Shown here: piece after piece, positions 36,450 to 47,285 of the stretch | Layout of the letters: each line of letters opens with the position of its first letter | Numbering within the stretch: position 1 is the first letter of the stretch | DNA from: Symbiodinium natans | Lineage: Eukaryota > Sar > Dinophyceae > Suessiales > Symbiodiniaceae | DNA: 64,000 nt | Assembly: GCA_905221605.1 (NCBI GenBank) | Contig: CAJNDS010000412.1 | Coordinates: forward strand, 1-64,000 | Reading direction: 5' to 3' | Position numbers and translations under genes: made by a program | Notes under the pieces: generated by a model | Databases searched by the model: none | Seen by the model: the letters and a program-made list of their open reading frames with translations, nothing else | Told to the model about the DNA's origin: nothing

Positions 36450-36535
36450 AACCCTAAACCCTAAACCCTGAACCCTGAACCCTGAACCCTGAACCCTAAA
36501 CCCTAAACCCCAAACCCTAAACCCTAAACCCCTAG
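36450..36535 (-). repeat. Interstitial telomere-like array
   Basis: Twelve CCCTAAA/CCCTGAA units after a (GA)n run. Confidence 0.9.
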
Positions 36536-36652
36536 GTAGCCTAAGTCTTGCCTGTCAAGAAGCGGCAGGTGGATCCAGAATGCCAGCCCCAAATCCCCCT
36601 CTCAGCCCCCATAGGCCGGAAGGCCTGGGCTTGTTGAAAGATCAAAGGGGAA

Positions 36653-36705
36653 AGGGTTTAGGGTTTAGGGTTTAGGGTTTAGGGTTTAGGGTTTAGGGTT
36701 TAGGG
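36653..36705 (+). repeat. Interstitial telomere-like array
   Basis: Seven to eight clean TTTAGGG units. Confidence 0.92.
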
Positions 36706-38461
36706 GAACCCGGACACCCTAAGCCCCAAACTCCTGGTTTAGGGTAGGGTTTAGGGGAACAACAAGTTGACTTCAAGAGTCTGGGTTCAGCAAGAAGGGG
36801 AAACGACCAGGGTTTAGAGGGTCGCCATCTGGTCATTTTCTCAAGATGACGGTCCCTTTTTTGGGTGTCCTAAATATTCGGGGCCGCCTTGGAAAACAGT
36901 AACCCAAAACCCTAAACCCAAAACCCTAAACCCTAAACCCTAAACTAATGTAGAGGAAGTGACCATCAGCCGCTGAGGCATCCTGGCACTCGTTTCGAAG
37001 GAGCTCCGGGAAGTGGCGCGCCTGGATGAAGCGAAGGCCATGTCCCGAAGCCCCCACTTGGGGGGTTTGCGAACTTCGGGGGCATCTTATATGGGGGCCC
37101 TTATGATCAGGGATCCTGCTCTTTGGGGGTCTTTTTTAGGGACCCCCCTTTTTTCGTAAACCCCCCCCCCCCCCGGTTTCTCCTCTCCTCGGCCCTCCTT
37201 TCCCTGTTAGGTTCCCTATCAGCCACTTTGAACCAAAAAGAGCGCCATTTTAATTCCCAGCTTACTCCTGGGTCCAGTCTCCCGGCAGTTCAGCCACAAA
37301 CCTAGTCGAAGCCCACAAACCGAGAAGTATAAACTACCCACCTCCCTTTTCCAAGCGCTGAGCTTCCGATCTCAAATCGCGAAGGGCCCCCCCGACTCAG
37401 CACTCCTGGGCCACAAAGTCCCACAGCTCTACATCCCTCAGCATTCTTACCAGACGGCCATGAAGCCTCACATACTCCCTATCATTCACACCTAACCTAA
37501 ACCCGAAACCCTAAACCCTCAACCCTCAACCCTAAACCCTAAGCCCTAAACCCCTAAACCCTGAACCCACAATGCGTGGCAAGGGAAAAGAGCTCTGTGG
37601 CTCCGCCATTGCCTTCGCTGTGCTCAAGGCTCGCCACACGCAGGGCGCGCCCCCTCCTGAGAACCCGCAGCACGGTGGCACCAGAGCCTTGTATTTCGGG
37701 GGTTTAGGGATTAAAGGGGTTCAGGGTTTAGGGTTTAGGGTTTAGGGTTTCCTTGTATTTTGGGTGGTTTAGGGCTTCAGGGGTTTATCGGGTTTGGGGT
37801 CAAGGGTTTTGGGGGTTTAGGGCTGAAGGTGCTTGAGGGGCTTGAGGGGGTGGAGGGGCTTGGGTACTTTGGCATGAACGGGAGGAGAGAATTTTGGATT
37901 GACAAATTCGAGCAGACTCGGGGAGAGCTTCAGGATTCTACCGTACCCCTCGTTGGCTTGGCCAAGGCGGATGTTGGCCAAGAAGATTGGCGTGCTGAAC
38001 TGGCTGCTCACCCTCTGCGCCAAGGTCGGTGTAGCTCTGAAGCTTGCATCGTGCCTGTTGTTGGCTTGTTCAAACATTGCATAAGGAAGCGGTTTCCGCA
38101 GAAGCTCCGAAAAAAGCGGGTGCCCCCCTCCGCACCTGTTCATATTCTGTCCTAGCATCAATGTCGAAGATGACTTCGCAGTAGCATTTGTCCAATTGAC
38201 CGTGGCATGTGGAGAGTCGCGATTGCGGCACGAAGAAAAATGTGAAGAAACTGTCCGCCCGCACTGGGGCTGAAAGGTGCCACAAAATGCCCGACATCCC
38301 CGGAAGCAGGGTGTTAGCTTCTTATGCAAAGGTTTCTTTTGCAGAGGTTCTTTTCCGTGGTTTTGCTGTGACGCAGGTGCAAAATCTCTTCCACTTGTGT
38401 GTGTGTGTGTGTGCGTGTGCTAAATGGCCGGAGGCTTCCATTGCAGTCTTCATCCCTGAAC

Positions 38462-38620
38462 CGTAAACCCTAAACCCTATGTGTGGATGGTCTGCTTGGC
38501 GCGTGTCAAAACCCCCTAAACCTAAACCCTAAACCCAAACCTTAAACCCTAAACCCTGAGCCCTAAGCCCTAAACCCTAAACCTTAAACCCTAACCCTAA
38601 GCCCTAAAGCCCTAAACGCT
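38462..38620 (-). repeat. Interstitial telomere-like arrays
   Basis: CCCTAAA units with CCTTAAA, CCCTGAG and CCCTAAG variants, broken by about 40 bases of other sequence. Confidence 0.88.
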
Positions 38621-38779
38621 ATGCTTGCAAAAGTGTCGGGCCCCCACTTGGCAGAGGACGGCCGGAGAATGTCGCATGCACACGTCAAAGCCTGCCCATC
38701 GCTACTGGGCCTTGGAGCCTGGGCCAAGTGGGCTTAGGGTTTTGGGTTTAGGGTTTAGGGTTTAGGGTTTAGGGTTTAG

Positions 38780-38811
38780 GACGGTTAGCATAAGGGGAAG
38801 TCATCCCAAGG
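38780..38811. mobile_element. MITE family 1, right end only
   Basis: GGACGGTTAGCATAAGGGG followed by AAGTCATCCCAA matches the right arm of the copies at 12240 and 30820. The left part is missing; the TTTAGGG array (38745-38780) runs straight into the break. Confidence 0.55.
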
Positions 38812-39008
38812 TCCTTATTCTAAGGGAATCCTACTAGTTGGGGGCCCCCTATTTTTCGTAAAGTCCCATATGGGTATTTCCCAAAATAGGGGGTACCCCT
38901 TTTACTACCCCCAAATGGAATAGAAGCCCCTTAAAGGGACGCCCCAGAAAGGGTACCCCTATTTTCAGAAACCCACAAGTAGTTTTGGGTTATACCTTTG
39001 GGGTTGTT

Positions 39009-39076
39009 GGTGATAGATATTCATAGGTATATAGGGATGATGCTAGAAGAAATGCAGAAAAGCAATATCTATCACC
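39009..39076. other. Perfect 13-bp inverted repeat in an AT-rich island
   Basis: GGTGATAGATATT (39009-39021) and its exact reverse complement AATATCTATCACC (39064-39076) are separated by 42 bases. It could be a hairpin or the ends of a very short MITE. The surrounding 380 bases are distinctly AT-rich. Confidence 0.6.
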
Positions 39077-40044
39077 TCTAGCAGGAAAAGTAGTTGATGT
39101 TATATTGCTGGTGTGTGTATATGTAGCACGTATATGCATAGTGTACGTTTTGCATTTCGTTGTCTGTTGCATATGGTATAGTGTTGTATGTTTTATTATT
39201 TATGCTGCGCCGCTCTGAAGCTTTTACATCTGTGTCTTATGCCTTTACTTTGTGCTGCATTGGCTTATCTTGATTTCACTACTTAAGTATTTTTGTAGCA
39301 CCGTACGTAGCATACATATACATCCAGGAAACAACTATCTTATAGAACATGTAGCAGATTGTGGGATGCCCTGCACCCTGAAACCCGGAACACGAAACCC
39401 TAAACCCTAAACCCTGAACCCAAATTCAACCCTAACCCCCAGTCCGCCACACCTCAGGTGCCGTGGAGCCTTCCCAGGCAGTTCGGCAGACTCAAGGTCG
39501 CAGTTAGCTGCTGCTTTAGGGTTTAGGGTTTAGGGTTTAGGGTTTAGGGTTTAGGGTTAGGGTTCAGGGCACAAGGTCTCTTTTCATGCAATGAATGTGT
39601 ACATGTACCAGTATATGTACATGTAAATGTAGCTGCATAGGTACATGTATATGTATGTGATACATGATGCGTAACATATTACATGTTGGGTGTTATGTGT
39701 ATATGGGCATTGGGCTTACCCGCAGAGTTGCAGCAGGCACCGGTTAAGCAGTGACCCTGAAAAACAAGCCAGGCTTGAGCCTTGTCCCTCTGTTTGGTAG
39801 AAGAAAGGCTCATCCAGTTTTCCTCGGCAGTAGCCGAACAGTAGCCTTCGTCCACCATCTGAAGCATCTGAGGTTGCACAAATATTGCTTTGACCCCACC
39901 GTGGGCGGCAGGGGGAAGCGTGATTTCAACCCACGGAAGACGCTGTGCGCCGCTATTATTTGGGCTTTGCATCTCGAATATTCAGCATCGTCCCTTACAG
40001 TTCGATTTCGAGCATTGCGGTCCAGGCGGAACATAATGCCAGGG

Positions 40045-40268
40045 TCAGTGAGCTTGCAACTTCTGCTCTAAGGCATCTGACACCTGCGCTCTGCATTGAT
40101 GTCACGAACTTGGCTGCCCGCGAGCTCAAGGGCGAAAGAAATGTCTTAGTTGCCGGCAGGTGGCTGGATTCGTTGATCAATCGATTTCTGGTCAGGTTGT
40201 TTGGTGCTCACGATGCTTGTCATGTGCTCGTGCATGTTGGGCCGGCTGGTTTTTTCGCGTTCGTCAAG
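40045..40268 (+). CDS. Candidate exon, unknown protein
   Basis: An open frame within 39945-40433 codes LCIDVTNLAARELKGERNVL, then AGRWLDSLINRFLVRLFGAH, then ACHVLVHVGPAGFFAFVK. It ends at a good GT donor (GTATGTG at 40269). Composition is protein-like with regular hydrophobic spacing, but no family is recognised. Confidence 0.35.
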
Positions 40269-40503
40269 GTATGTGGGGTGCAATGTCGATCCCAAGAAAG
40301 ACGCTCTTGGCGGCCACCGCGCAACTGGGCGAGTTGGGAATCCTTCTTTCTTCTTGTCTTCTGCGCCCTCGATTTAGCACAGTTCCTAGCAGCCAGGCAA
40401 GGCCACACTGCCACACTCTGCAGCAGGGGTTAGGTGCCTGTAAAACCCTGTATGTACGTGTCAATAAATAAACAAACAAATAACTGAATAGATAAATAAA
40501 TAG

Positions 40504-40504
<1 letters not shown>

Positions 40505-40539
<35 letters not shown>

Positions 40540-40540
40540 C
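40505..40540. repeat. (TA)n microsatellite
   Basis: About 15 TA units, preceded by AAATAA-type repeats. Confidence 0.9.
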
Positions 40541-40729
40541 AAGAAGGGATACCCTTTTTGTTTCTAGGCGGCTGGCTTGGGCAGCTAGACTGCTTCAGAT
40601 AGCCGAGGTTGCGCTTAAGGGTCCGCCCAAGTTCAACGACCAAGCGATGGGATACCAAGCACGCGGGCCCAAAAGGCGCTGAATGCTGAGCACGCAGCGA
40701 TTTGGCTGCCAAAGTTGCGCCACCCTATG

Positions 40730-40872
40730 CCCTAAGCCCTAAGCCCTAAGCCCTAAGCCCTAAGCCCTAAGCCCTAAGCCCTAAGCCCTAAGCCCTAAGC
40801 CCTAAGCCCTAAACCCTAAACCCTAAACCCTAAACCCTAAACCCTAAACCCTAAACCCTAAACCCTAAACCC
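40730..40872 (-). repeat. Two-block telomere-variant array
   Basis: About eleven CCCTAAG units are followed without a gap by about nine CCCTAAA units: a sharp boundary between two homogeneous variants. Confidence 0.93.
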
Positions 40873-40987
40873 AGAGCCGTAGCCGCAGCCATCGATTGTT
40901 TCACCAAATCGCGCGTTTGCCAGCCGATAAAGACCCCAAAGCGATGGATGCCTGCATTGTGCTCAGGCTCACACGAGAGGTAACTAG

Positions 40988-41079
40988 GTAGGCTCTTGGG
41001 ATACTTTTTTTTGCCCTTATTGGGTTTAAGAGGATCATACGCAGGAATGTTTTTTAGAGGGTTTCAAGGGCAATCCTAG
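40988..41079 (+). mobile_element. Introner-like repeat family 3, second copy
   Basis: 92-bp copy of the intron at 33426-33519, with the same CTAG|GTAGG left border and CCTAG|G right border. No flanking gene is recognised here. Confidence 0.65.
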
Positions 41080-41341
41080 GTAAAGTATAGGCCTGCTACT
41101 TGGCAGTGCTACTGACCTGTTTCCGTAAGTAACAACGAGCTTTATAGCTTCTGTGTGCATGTGCACATGAGGAGAAGGCGACTTGCCAGGAAGGTTTGTC
41201 CTTTTGTTGACACAGATGTTTGTTACATGCATGTGTGCGAATGTGTCCGGGAGTTGAACATGTTCGAAAGGGTCCACGGCAATTGGAGTCAGAAATCTTG
41301 GGCAGACAAACGCTCGGGCGCAACCCCCTGGAGGTTGATGT

Positions 41342-41390
<49 letters not shown>

Positions 41391-41392
41391 TG
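41342..41392. repeat. (GT)n microsatellite
   Basis: About 23 GT units. Confidence 0.92.
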
Positions 41393-41714
41393 GTGTGTGG
41401 GTTTCCGGCGGTGGGTTTCGAAGATCAGCGCACGGTATGGGCTCATTGTGGTTTAGGTTTAAAGCGGCTTAGGGTTCAGTATCTGGGGTTTAGTAAGTAT
41501 TGAGGGTGCGTGGGCGGCCGTTTTGCGCCATCCGACCTTCCATGCCGCCCTTGTTGAATCCCCTATTCCCGAAGAATAGAAAGACCTCAAAGCGCCCCTG
41601 GTTCACAGGTCATGATGCCGTCCCTATTCAGAAGCTTACAATTAGGGGCAGGGAGTTGTGAGGCACATGTGCGCATGCCATTCTGAAACCGGGGGAAGCC
41701 GAAGGTCACTGTTG

Positions 41715-41717
<3 letters not shown>

Positions 41718-41752
<35 letters not shown>
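41718..41752. repeat. (CTG)n microsatellite
   Basis: About 11 CTG units. Confidence 0.9.
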
Positions 41753-41754
<2 letters not shown>

Positions 41755-41959
41755 ATTGTGCGCCCTTTTGCGCATGTGCTTGAGGACTTTAGGATATTTC
41801 GCCCCAAATCCTAACTTATGTTTGGCCTTGACCTCTGCACTGGGCGGCTGAGGATCTCTTCTACGCCGCAAAGCACTTAGGCTTCGTTGGCGTGTCGAAG
41901 GAAGTGGCCGCCTGAGATGCCCCCCTGTGGGCTTCTTGCCAGAAGCAGGACAGAGGTGT

Positions 41960-42096
41960 ACTAGGAGGTTCAAGGTTCTTCTTAATATAACTGTACTTAT
42001 AACTGTACTTATAACCATATTAGGGCACTTAAGGGGCTTCTAAGTGGGTTGTAAGTACAGTTATCATCGGTTGAGAAGTATCATGAACCTCCAAGT
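41960..42096. mobile_element. MITE family 4 copy
   Basis: The ends ACTAGGAGGTTCAAGG and TCATGAACCTCCAAGT are inverted copies of each other. The interior matches 62052-62194 (GCACTTAAGGGGCTT and GTACAGTTAT segments, some inverted). It sits between AG|GT (41954-41957) and AG (42097-42098), so it has the outer form of a 143-nt GT-AG intron. Confidence 0.65.
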
Positions 42097-42098
42097 AG

Positions 42099-43592
42099 TC
42101 CGGCGTAAGATGCCAGCGCGAGGTGTCAATTCAAGTTGCGGGCCAGCTGTGAGACGCTCAGTGGACTCCCAGTCGTTGTTGTAAGTTGTATTCGCACGGA
42201 ACCGTGGTTGTTGCAGCCGTGGCCACTTCTTCGTTTAGGGACAGGAAAGTTTAGTAATTTCTTGAGAAGACTTTCTTCGTTATTCGGGCTTTCGAGATGA
42301 GTGCAATGACGGCCGGGCCCTTCCCTGGACCACCGTGAAAACCCCCACTTGCCGCGCGCTGTTGGTTTAGGATGTAGGGCGAGTCTTGGGCTGATGGTGA
42401 AGAGCTCGCTTGCAGCCAGGTCAGAATACCATACTCTAGACCTGGAAGAGTTCGTGGTTTTCTTGGAACAGTATACCACGCAAGAGCAGGCAGGGAGCTG
42501 CGAATGCTGAGTGTGCACAGGCCCAAGGCTTGCCAGGGGCTCGCATACCTTCCATGCATGTTGGAGGCAGAAATAGACCGGATCTTCGCAAAGCACGCCG
42601 GCAAGACGTCCCAGAAGGCCGGGAACCTGCAAGGACCGCGTGCTTCAAGAGGTGTCAAATCCCAACCTCCCTAAACCCCAAAACCCGAAAACCCCTAAAC
42701 CCTGCAAGATTCCATTGGGAGCTGTACCAGCTGTTCTTCACGACCTGGGCATCGCACTCAGCGTGTTTATACCTTGGCACAGCTGGGTCAAGACTGCCTT
42801 GCTGCCTCTTGTTCCAATTTCATCTCGCCGCCGCTGCTCGTCGGCCTGGTGGAGGGCTGGCTCCGGACCCTAAACCCTAAACCCTAAACCCTAAACCCTA
42901 AACCCTAAACCCTAAACCCTAAACCCTAAACCCTAAACCCTAAACCCTAAACCCTAAACCCTAAACCCTAAACCCTAAACCCTAAACCCTAAACCCTAAA
43001 CCCTACCCCTAAACCCTAAACCCTAAACCCTAAACCCTAAACCCTAAACCCTAAACCCTAAACCCTAAACCCTAAACCCTAAACCCTAAACCCTAAACCC
43101 TTTAGTACATCGGATCGCGACCCGAGGTTAGAGGGGGTGGCCGTGTCGAAAATCGGGGGAATGCCTTGTTTTTGTCCCTAAACCCTAAACCCTTGAGAAC
43201 CCTTATGAACCCTAAACTGGGTGGGGGGGAGATGTCGGAATCCCAAACCAACGTTTTGCTGACGATGGCGATGGCCATCTTCGGACGTCGGCCTTGATTG
43301 GCCGACAACAGCCAACCATGGTTCGGTTGAACTAGGGGTTGGGGGGGGGTTTAGGGTTTAGGGTTTAGGGTTTAGGGAGGATTTAGTTTAGGGTTTAAGT
43401 TTTCAAGCAGCCTTGGCAGAGAGCGAGGCACTTGAGAGAGCCCTCGTTGAAAAAGGTGTTCAGGGTTCAGGGTTACTATAACATAAGAACAGAACACGCT
43501 AAATATAATATAGTATGATATATGAAAAACCTTTCCGTTATGACAGTAGAATGTAACAAGGTTTAGGCAATAGGGCTTGCTGTGATGTCGCT
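42099..43592. other. No supported gene; longest telomere-like array
   Basis: Minus-strand frames at 42126-42660 show no motif. The remainder is telomere-like repeat and short unique sequence. Confidence 0.45.
42868..43100 (-). repeat. Longest interstitial telomere-like array
   Basis: About 33 CCCTAAA units (233 bp) with a single CCCTACC interruption. Unique sequence lies on both sides, so it is not a chromosome end. Confidence 0.95.
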
Positions 43593-43607
43593 TTGCTCTG
43601 CTTTCCA

Positions 43608-44010
43608 GGTCTTACGTCTTTGCAGGCAGCGATTTCAGAGTCCTTGGACACTGCTCAGCTATCATCGCACAAGGCTGGCAGCTTGCGCTATCACATAGCC
43701 TGCCACGTGGTAGTCTGGGAAAGTGTGCGCGTGTGTCCAACAACCTGCGAGGCACTGTCCACACGAGAGCTCCGTGCATTCCTGGCTGCCCATCTTGCCG
43801 CTGAAGGCCAGCATCTAGATGCTAACAGACACGACGCAGCCGCATGGCTGACGACCTGGAGCCATACTGAGGCCATTGATCCTGCGCAGATCACAACCTG
43901 TATGTCAGACTCGTACCAGACTACACTAGTGGAGAAATCAAAGGCGGATGGTACTGACGGTCAACAGATGGGGCCGGGCTTGCTTGGACGACCAGTAACT
44001 GGCAGGCATT
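43608..44010 (+). CDS. Candidate exon, unknown protein
   Basis: After acceptor TTCCAG an open frame codes SLQAAISESLDTAQLSSHKA, then ELRAFLAAHLAAEGQHLDAN, then HDAAAWLTTWSHTEAIDPAQ. It runs to GRHSE before a GTAGGGTTTAG stretch. Helix-rich with plausible codon use. It may be an upstream exon of the U-box gene or a separate gene. Confidence 0.4.
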
Positions 44011-44216
44011 CCGAGGTAGGGTTTAGGGTTTAGTCCTCTTCAAAAGGTGTGATGGCTAGGTGATGCTAGGCGGGTGCCCAGAATAGACCCGTTGGGCCCC
44101 ACGTGATGAGCTCATATGAGTTCCCCCGAGGCTACACGAAGGAGGAGCTGAGCTCTGCGCGCCGGGCCTTTGATGAGGTTCGCGAAGGCCAGGCTTGCTC
44201 TGGTTGCTCGTACCGG

Positions 44217-44250
44217 TTTAGGGTTTAGGGTTTAGGGTTTAGGGTATCAG
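44217..44250 (+). repeat. Short telomere-like array
   Basis: Four TTTAGGG units. Confidence 0.88.
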
Positions 44251-44465
44251 CCGGGCGGGAGCATAGCCAAGCTCGTTGCAAAAGGGTATCATTGGGCGTT
44301 TGTAGCAGCAACTTGTCACTGGCGGCGAGACAAGTCTGGCGCCTATAGTTGAGACAGCCTCCGCAGACTGGCGAGTGCCAGGAAAAGCAGACCTTCCGCT
44401 GCATAGCGTGGGCGCTGCCTTGGTGCGCCCGCATATTCTGGGCCTGCGAGGTTGACGTGCAGGGG

Positions 44466-44910
44466 TGATGCAGCAGATCGGCACCGAGGCCCTTTTTCGG
44501 GGGACCGATGCCAGCGACGAGTGGAACGAGCTCTGGCGAAGGCGTGTCGGGGAAGCTTTCGGGGAATACAGGGAGCTCACCTCCCTGGCCTTCTGGCTCC
44601 ATGTATGGCTCTCTTGACTTGTTTTTGTTTTTGAAGTTTCGCCTGAGAGTCTTGCAGCATTGCGGTTTGCATGCTCTCAGCGGCATGAGAAGGTGTTGAA
44701 TAAGCCATGGCATCTTCACGCTCTAGAGACCCGAGTAGAAGCCAACAGCTTGGCTACTTTCGCAGCATGGCAAGCCACTAGCTTGTTCAGCGCGCGACTC
44801 TCGGAGCCTCTTGCCCATGGCATTCCTGCAAGCATTGCCGGGTGAGCTTCTTACCATCCCTGAGGACAGGCGAAGAGAACTTCTAGCTGCCATGTGCGAT
44901 GAGCCCCCCT
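44466..44910 (+). CDS. Candidate exons, unknown protein
   Basis: Two protein-like pieces: GTDASDEWNELWRRRVGEAF (about 44500-44560) and LPGELLTIPEDRRRELLAAM (about 44833-44893, stop soon after). Splice sites are unclear. They could be 5' exons of the U-box/ARM gene starting 600 bp downstream. Confidence 0.25.
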
Positions 44911-44992
44911 GAACCCTGAACCCTAAACCCTGAACCCTAAACCGTGAACCCTAAACCGTAAACCCTAAACCGTAAACCCTAAACCCTGAAGG
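44905..44992 (-). repeat. Interstitial telomere-like array
   Basis: Alternating CCCTAAA, CCCTGAA and CCGTAAA units. Confidence 0.88.
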
Positions 44993-45472
44993 GAAATCCC
45001 AAACCCAGTTGGACCCAAGAGCACGGACCACCTGCTCGGCACGAGTTTAACACCCGAACTCCAAAGCGTCTTAAGCGATGATACAGGGGCCCAAATACTG
45101 AATGCATACCAACTCAATCCCCATGTAATCATGGCAGAAGTAAGCAGGCCCGTGTCTTGCACAAAGAAAGCAGCACCGGCGAAAGTACATGAGAAGCATG
45201 TGCCCGGAGGATGCTGTATGCCCCATCTCCCAGCAGGTCATGGAGGAGCCGTTGTGGCCATTTTTTGCTGGTAGGTTGGGAGAATGCACGAACCTGGTAG
45301 ACCTTTTTGTGTATTTCCACCATCATTAGGGGTACCCTGAGTACACCCCAACATAGTACAATCCTTATTCTAAGAACCCCAAAGGGGTACCCCTATATTC
45401 GGAAACTCCCAAATTTTGAGTCGGGAGATAAATGTTGCCCCTGGCACGGCTGCTGCAACCCATGGACTTCAG

Positions 45473-47227
45473 GACCCAGTGGTGTGCGCAGATGGGCACT
45501 CCTACGAGAAGGACTTCATACAGAAGTGGCTGGCGTGCCATGCCCGTAGACTAGCCTTACCCAGGGTTTTCATCGACTCTTAAGGGGCTTGGGCATCATG
45601 CTGTGGCCTCTCAGGATGGGGAAGCGCTCCAGCCCGAAGACCAACATGAGCCTGCCGCACACCACGCTGATCCCAAATGTCAACCTGCGCAACATCATCG
45701 AGTCAATCAGGGTCCGGATGCCAGCCATCCAGTCCGAGCAGATCAAGAGCATCAAAGAAACTCTGCTGGTACTTTTTTTGACTGTAAGCATAGATCCTTA
45801 GCCTCTGTTTGGGGTGTATTGGGGGTTTCTTATTAAGGCAGCTAAAAACTTAACTTGCAGCTACCCTAGTAAGCGCAGCCAAGGAAATGCAAGACTTGGA
45901 GGCCATCGTAAGGTCCTTGATGGAGGACCAAGGCAAACTTGCAGTGACCTGCATTGACCCGACGCGCTCGCCTGAAGCTTCGCCGGCCGCCTACAGCTCC
46001 TCGCCCAACGCGCCGAATGCACCGAACATGCCCAGGCTGCCGCCGCCGGACCGCGCTAGCATGGAAGAGCCGATTCCGGTCCTCCTGAGCCTGTTGCGCC
46101 ACGAGTCGCGTGATGTCTGTGAGCGGGCGCTGGGGGTTATCGACGCCCTGGTGGCTTCGGACCCCCGGCACAGGGATGCGGTTTGGCATCATGGCGGCAT
46201 TCCCCTCATTGTGAGCCTGCTGAGAAGCGACTCCTCAGAGCAGCTGCAGCATGCCAGCACGCTGCTGCGCACGCTCGCGAGTAGTCAGGCAGAAGCCCAG
46301 ATGGCCATCACGTGGGCTGGGGCGATCCCTCTTCTGGTTGAACACCTAGATCACGACTTCAGCAAGGTCCGCGTGGAGTCTGCGAAGGCTTTGTGGAGTC
46401 TGGCGCAAGGCAATGTGGACAATGAGACATCCATTGTGGAGCAAGGAGGCATCAAGCGTCTTGTCACGCTTCTGTCCGGAGGTGCTGCCGACGCGCGTGA
46501 CTCTGTGCTACACTTGCTCCTAAATCTGGCATCGCACGACATAGTGCATCAGGACGGTAAGGGGAATCTACCGACAGCAACGCACACAAGCCTGACGGGC
46601 AATAGAGGTATAGAACTCTTTTCGGGAGCTGATCCAAGTTACGGGCTCGTTTTGTGATGCTTTGTGTCTTTCAACAGTATATAAATTTATGGTGTAGGTT
46701 ACATGGAAGGGCCCATCCCAACGAAGCTTGGAGCGAGTGGTGGTGGCCTCTCATCTTCGTCGACTCTTCAAAGTTAAGCCCCCAAAATCTTCAACCCCCC
46801 ATAGACTCCAGCTCAGCTCCCAAACCCTAAACCCTAAACTCTTAAAAAAACCCTAAACCCTAAACCCTAAACCCTAAACCCCAAAGCCAAGAATCCTACT
46901 CAAGCCAGGACAACATCACCCGGGCAGGGGCCATCCCTGCTCTGACGGACCTGCTGAACGATGGCGGCCTCCGTCAGCTGGCCGCGGCGGTCCTGAAATC
47001 CTTGGCGCAAAACCATGAGGCTTGGTAGCCCAGTGGTGCCCTTTGCCCTCTTTTGTTTGTGCTTCTGGGTTCCCTTATAAAGTAGCCACCCCCCCCCCCC
47101 CCCACCCCCCCCCCCCACCCCCCCCCCCCACCCCCCCCCCCCACCCCCCCCCCCCCCCCCCCCCCCCCCACCCCCCCCCCCCACCCCCCCCCCCCCCCCC
47201 CCCCCACCCCCCCCCCCCCCCCCACCC

Positions 47228-47285
<58 letters not shown>

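Larger units (their letters stand above)
36130..39940. other. Repeat-rich stretch without a gene
   Basis: It holds telomere-like blocks in both directions (36450-36535, 36653-36705, 36900-36945, 37500-37570, 37710-37752, 38462-38620, 38745-38785, 39510-39570), a (GA)n run (36388-36430), GGTACCCC-type repeats (about 37100-37180 and 38836-38975), and an AT-rich island (38985-39370). Open frames at 37760-38330 on both strands show no motif. Confidence 0.5.

Noticed and set aside
37760-38330. Opposed frames of 131 and 170 codons
   Set aside because: Neither strand shows motifs or splice context, and the start lies in telomere-like repeat.
42868-43100. True telomere or chromosome end
   Set aside because: Unique sequence and genes lie on both sides, and arrays of both directions occur throughout.
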